From Deltaproteobacteria bacterium (GTDB lineage Bacteria; Myxococcota_A; Polyangia; Polyangiales; Houyiibacteriaceae), in NCBI GenBank assembly GCA_027295555.1, contig JAPUKT010000253.1:1-8833 (forward strand): a stretch of 8,833 nt of DNA. The letters run 5' to 3'. The notes under the pieces were generated by a model. The model was not told the DNA's origin and searched no databases. It worked only from the letters and a program-made list of their open reading frames with translations. How positions within the stretch are numbered: the first letter of the stretch is position 1; every line of letters starts with the position of its first letter. Both the position numbers and the translations under genes were made by a program. Below, piece after piece: positions 6,683 through 8,833 of this stretch.

Positions 6683-8062
6683 GTGCCAAGCCGCATCCTC
6701 CGACAGCAGATCGCCAGGCCGGTGCTCGAGATATGCCAAGAGCTCCGAAACGCGGGGGAGCGCGCTTGGGTCGTGGGCGGCTGCGTCCGGGACACCCTGC
6801 TCGGAGAGCCAGTCGCCGATTGGGACGTCGCGACCTCGGCCTTGCCGAAGAAGGTGCAGCAAACCTTCCGCAAGGTGATCCCCACTGGTATCGATCACGG
6901 GACCGTGACCGTCCTTTGGAAGGGCAGTGCGTACGAGGTGACGACGCTGCGCGGAGAGGGCGCCTATACCGACGGCCGACGGCCGGACAGCGTCGTGTTC
7001 GTCGGGGACATCGACCAGGACCTCGCGCGACGCGATTTCACGGTAAACGCCATCGCGTACGACCCGGTCGACGGACGGGTGGTCGACCCGTTCCGTGGCC
7101 TCGCCGACATGCGAAGCAAAGTGCTCCGGGCGGTTGGCGACCCGAAGGAGCGCTTCCAGGAGGATGGGCTTCGGATTCTCCGCGGTGCCCGTTTCGTCGC
7201 GACCCTGGACTTCGAGCTCGAAGACGCGACTGAAGCTGCCTTCCGAGGCGCGCTCGATACCTATCGTAAGGTCAGCCCGGAACGCGTCCGTGAAGAGTGG
7301 CTCAAGGCGATGAAGGCGAGGGCGCCCTCGCGGGCTTTCGAAGTGATGCGACGAACCGGCATCCTCGAGGTGGCGTACCCCGAGCTCCTCGAGCAGGTGG
7401 GGTGCGAGCAAAACCAGTGGCACGCCTACGACGTCTGGAACCACACGATGCGGGTCCTCGACGAGTCGGAAGGCGATCCGATCGAACGCATGGCGGCGCT
7501 TCTTCACGACGTCGCCAAGCCTCGCACGCGCGCCCGCTCCGACAAGACCGGCGACTGGACCTTCTATCACCACGAGCGCGTCGGCGCCGACATGGCCGAG
7601 CGGTGGCTCCGCGACTACAAGTTTTCAAATCGCGAAAGAGAGCTGATCGGCGGTCTCATTCTGCATCACCTGATCTGTTACAGCAGCGAATGGACCGACG
7701 CCGCGGTGCGCCGGTTCATCAAACGGGTGGGCCCCGACAACGTCGAGCCGCTCCTGCGGCTTGGGCAGGCAGACGCGCTCGGCAAGGGTCGCAACGTCGA
7801 AGAGGAGCTCGAGGCGCTGGCGGAGCTGCGTAGCCGAATCGACGAGCAAGTGGAGCAGGGCGGTGCTCTGACGGTGCAAGCCCTCGCGATCGATGGCGAC
7901 GATGTGATCCAGCACCTCGAAGGCGGTGCGGGCCCGATCGTCGGGCAGGTGTTGCGCGAGCTGCTGGAGCGGGTGATCGAAGACCCGTCGCTGAACACCC
8001 GTGACAAGCTGATGCCGATCGTGGAACAGCTAGCGCCGGAGCTCGAAAAGCAGGGCCGGTGA
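6683..8062 (+). CDS. CCA tRNA nucleotidyltransferase / poly(A) polymerase family protein with HD domain
   Basis: A 459-residue class II nucleotidyltransferase that adds CCA, or A residues, to RNA 3' ends using CTP/ATP. The head domain shows WVVGGCVRDTLLG (29-41) and DWD (Asp46 and Asp48, the metal-binding carboxylates). The nucleotide-selecting motif RRDFTVNAIAYDP (116-128) and EDGLRILRGARF (160-171) follow. The HD domain begins around WNHTMRVLD (252-260), with His275-Asp276 in LLHDVAKP, HHERVGADMAERWL (296-309) and His328-His329; such domains often have phosphohydrolase activity. CCA-adding and A-adding enzymes cannot be separated by eye, so no symbol is given. The GTG at 6683 has no Shine-Dalgarno sequence and sits at the predicted transcription start. 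A GTG at 6722 (residue 14), preceded by CCAGG, is the alternative and keeps all motifs. A hexamer repeat starts on the base after the stop. Confidence 0.93.
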   Translation: MPSRILRQQIARPVLEICQELRNAGERAWVVGGCVRDTLLGEPVADWDVATSALPKKVQQTFRKVIPTGIDHGTVTVLWKGSAYEVTTLRGEGAYTDGRRPDSVVFVGDIDQDLARRDFTVNAIAYDPVDGRVVDPFRGLADMRSKVLRAVGDPKERFQEDGLRILRGARFVATLDFELEDATEAAFRGALDTYRKVSPERVREEWLKAMKARAPSRAFEVMRRTGILEVAYPELLEQVGCEQNQWHAYDVWNHTMRVLDESEGDPIERMAALLHDVAKPRTRARSDKTGDWTFYHHERVGADMAERWLRDYKFSNRERELIGGLILHHLICYSSEWTDAAVRRFIKRVGPDNVEPLLRLGQADALGKGRNVEEELEALAELRSRIDEQVEQGGALTVQALAIDGDDVIQHLEGGAGPIVGQVLRELLERVIEDPSLNTRDKLMPIVEQLAPELEKQGR

Positions 8063-8086
8063 CAGTGCCAGCGTCAGTGCCAGCGC
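8063..8086. repeat. Short CAGYGY hexamer array (4 units)
   Basis: Four contiguous hexamers of consensus CAGYGY start on the base immediately after the TGA of the nucleotidyltransferase gene. Units alternate so that the true period is close to 12 bp. The same unit recurs at 8748-8796, on the other side of the next gene. No function is evident; the phase right after a stop codon makes insertion or expansion in the spacer the likely origin. Confidence 0.75.
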
Positions 8087-8088
8087 CG

Positions 8089-8116
8089 CCCGCCCCTTTT
8101 TTGGAGGGTGGGCGGG
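8089..8116. other. GC-rich hairpin with T6 in its loop
   Basis: CCCGCCC (8089-8095) and GGGCGGG (8110-8116) can pair across a 14-nt loop that contains six T residues (8097-8102). The T-run is inside the loop rather than after the stem, so it is not a normal intrinsic terminator. It lies between the nucleotidyltransferase and the small secreted protein gene and could affect read-through. Confidence 0.35.
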
Positions 8117-8137
8117 GCTTCGGTAGCGTCTCAGTGG

Positions 8138-8545
8138 ATGAAGCCCTGGGCCGCCATCGTCGTGACCGCTGCGCTGCTCTTGCCGTCCGTCGGGAAGGCG
8201 AAGAAGACCGAGGACTATCGGCACACGTATGACCAGGTTTGGCGCGCTGCGGTTCGTTTGATCCGTGTCGACCAGGGGTACCCGATTCGCGATCGCGACG
8301 AGAGCATCGGCTACCTTCTCTTCGACTACCGCGACGACGGCCGCAGCTATCCGGGGAGTGTCGAGCTCATCCGAATCGAAGACCGGGGCAGCGGCCCGGT
8401 CCGCGTCGCCATCCAGATCCCGGCCATGCCGAGCTACATCGAGCGCATGCTCCTCGACAAGCTCGAAAAGAAGCTATTAGACGAGTACGGCGAGCCGTCG
8501 GCTCCGAAGAAGCCAGAGGAGCCGGACGAGCCTAAAGAAGAGTAG
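8138..8545 (+). CDS. Small exported hypothetical protein, 135 residues
   Basis: Family not recognised. From the ATG at 8138 the protein starts MKPWAAIVVTAALLLPSVGKAKK, a clear signal peptide with no lipobox cysteine, so it should be secreted to the periplasm. The mature part begins YRHTYDQVWRAAVRLI (about residues 27-42). Alternating strands follow (YPIRDRDESIGYLLFDYRD, GSVELIRIEDR, VRVAIQIPA), then a charged helix (IERMLLDKLEKKLLDEYG, about 101-118) and a Pro/Glu/Lys tail. A YDxVWxAAxxL helix followed by a strand reading 'G-Y-L-x-F-D' recalls small helix-grip envelope proteins such as BamC-like domains, but that is only a resemblance. A GTG at 8108 would extend the frame by 10 residues and spoil the signal peptide. 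No good ribosome site precedes the ATG. The stop sits in the loop of a small hairpin (8535-8553). Confidence 0.75.
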   Translation: MKPWAAIVVTAALLLPSVGKAKKTEDYRHTYDQVWRAAVRLIRVDQGYPIRDRDESIGYLLFDYRDDGRSYPGSVELIRIEDRGSGPVRVAIQIPAMPSYIERMLLDKLEKKLLDEYGEPSAPKKPEEPDEPKEE

Positions 8546-8680
8546 CTCTCCTTCTGTACAAAGCGCTTTCACATGTCGGAGGCAATCGCCGCCAAGCGCA
8601 TCAGAGCAGGCCGCACGGCCTACGATTTTCCCTGCGTTTTTCGCATGATCGCACGCGGGGAGCTTCCTCGGAGTACGGGG

Positions 8681-8699
8681 CGCGTTTCATGGAAACGCG
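8681..8699. repeat. 19-bp palindrome, operator-like
   Basis: CGCGTTTC, the three bases ATG, and GAAACGCG: 8-bp arms match perfectly around a 3-nt centre. No T-run follows on either strand. It resembles the binding site of a dimeric helix-turn-helix regulator and lies in gene-free DNA near the window edge, so the regulated gene is probably outside the window. A tight 3-nt-loop hairpin is the alternative. Confidence 0.55.
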
Positions 8700-8747
8700 A
8701 CGCCACTCCGCGTCCGACCATGCCCAGAGCCGTTGACCTGACGTCGC

Positions 8748-8796
8748 CAGCGTCAGCGCCAGCGTCAGCGCCAGCGTCAGCGTTCAGCGTCAGTGC
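8748..8796. repeat. CAGYGY hexamer array (8 units)
   Basis: Six contiguous hexamers from 8748 to 8783, mostly alternating CAGCGT and CAGCGC, so 12 bp is the working period. A single extra T at 8784 is followed by two more units to 8796. This is the same unit as at 8063-8086. It lies outside any gene I can support. The pattern suggests slipped-strand expansion or a dispersed intergenic repeat family. Confidence 0.85.
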
Positions 8797-8833
8797 TAAG
8801 CCATGCGAGCTTCTGCCGCGTCGACTGTGTTGC

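Larger units (their letters stand above)
8546..8833. other. Gene-poor tail of the window
   Basis: 288 bp without a convincing gene. It starts with a weak hairpin around the preceding stop codon, then a 10-bp palindrome AAAGCGCTTT at 8560-8569, the 19-bp palindrome at 8681-8699 and the hexamer array at 8748-8796. A plus-strand frame is open from an ATG at 8573 to the window edge (87 codons). It lacks a ribosome site, has unremarkable third-position GC, and passes through the hexamer array, so I do not call it a gene. No tRNA was seen. Confidence 0.5.

Noticed and set aside
6611..7573. 320-codon minus-strand frame opposite the nucleotidyltransferase
   Set aside because: Antisense to a gene with all class II nucleotidyltransferase motifs; translation resembles no family.
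8535..8553. Hairpin around the stop of the secreted-protein gene as an intrinsic terminator
   Set aside because: 8-bp stem with one mismatch and no T-run after it; too weak to call.
8748..8796. Hexamer array as a CRISPR
   Set aside because: Units are contiguous 6-12 bp repeats without unique spacers.
8573..8833. Plus-strand frame open from an ATG to the window edge, 87 codons, with a brief FPCVF-type stretch
   Set aside because: No ribosome site, third-position GC not raised, and the frame reads through the hexamer array as PASA repeats. Open frames of this length are common by chance in high-GC DNA.

Overview
The window is high-GC bacterial chromosome. Its gene content suggests a Myxococcota or other former deltaproteobacterial relative: a gap-pgk pair, a FliA/WhiG-like alternative sigma factor, a very long S41 protease with Ig-like extensions, a possible sigma-54 promoter, and CAGYGY hexamer arrays between genes. 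That placement is an inference from gene style, not from a marker gene. No insertion sequence, phage gene, CRISPR array, tRNA or rRNA was seen, and the coding sequences look like resident chromosomal genes.

Left part (1-2757, all on the minus strand). Reading in the direction of transcription, there is an alternative sigma factor (2757-2149), then a spacer of about 240 bp, a small unrecognised protein (1908-1717), glyceraldehyde-3-phosphate dehydrogenase (1571-558), and the first 184 codons of phosphoglycerate kinase (553 to beyond base 1). gap and pgk are 4 bp apart and carry out consecutive steps of lower glycolysis. The spacer upstream of the small gene holds a near-perfect -24/-12 (sigma-54) signature and, about 130 bp farther upstream, a strong palindrome placed like an enhancer-binding-protein site. 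gap has its own sigma-70-like promoter with a 19-bp inverted repeat lying over it.

Middle (2758-6533). A short divergent promoter region separates the sigma factor from an unrecognised 187-residue protein on the plus strand. That gene converges, with 15 bp between stops, on a 1026-residue periplasmic carboxyl-terminal processing protease (signal anchor, PDZ, S41 Ser/Lys catalytic domain, then about 450 residues of beta-rich adhesive or scaffold-like domains).

Right part (6534-8833, plus strand). The protease and a CCA-adding/poly(A) polymerase family nucleotidyltransferase with an HD domain are divergent. The nucleotidyltransferase has a promoter so close to its GTG that the transcript may be leaderless. 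Next come a hexamer array and a small secreted protein of unknown function. The last 288 bp show no convincing gene, but hold a 19-bp palindrome and a second, longer array of the same hexamer.

No wholly new multi-gene system is evident. The most interesting signals are regulatory (sigma-54-like site plus palindrome, gap operator-like repeat, possible leaderless start) and architectural (protease extension, sigma factor with reduced region 3).
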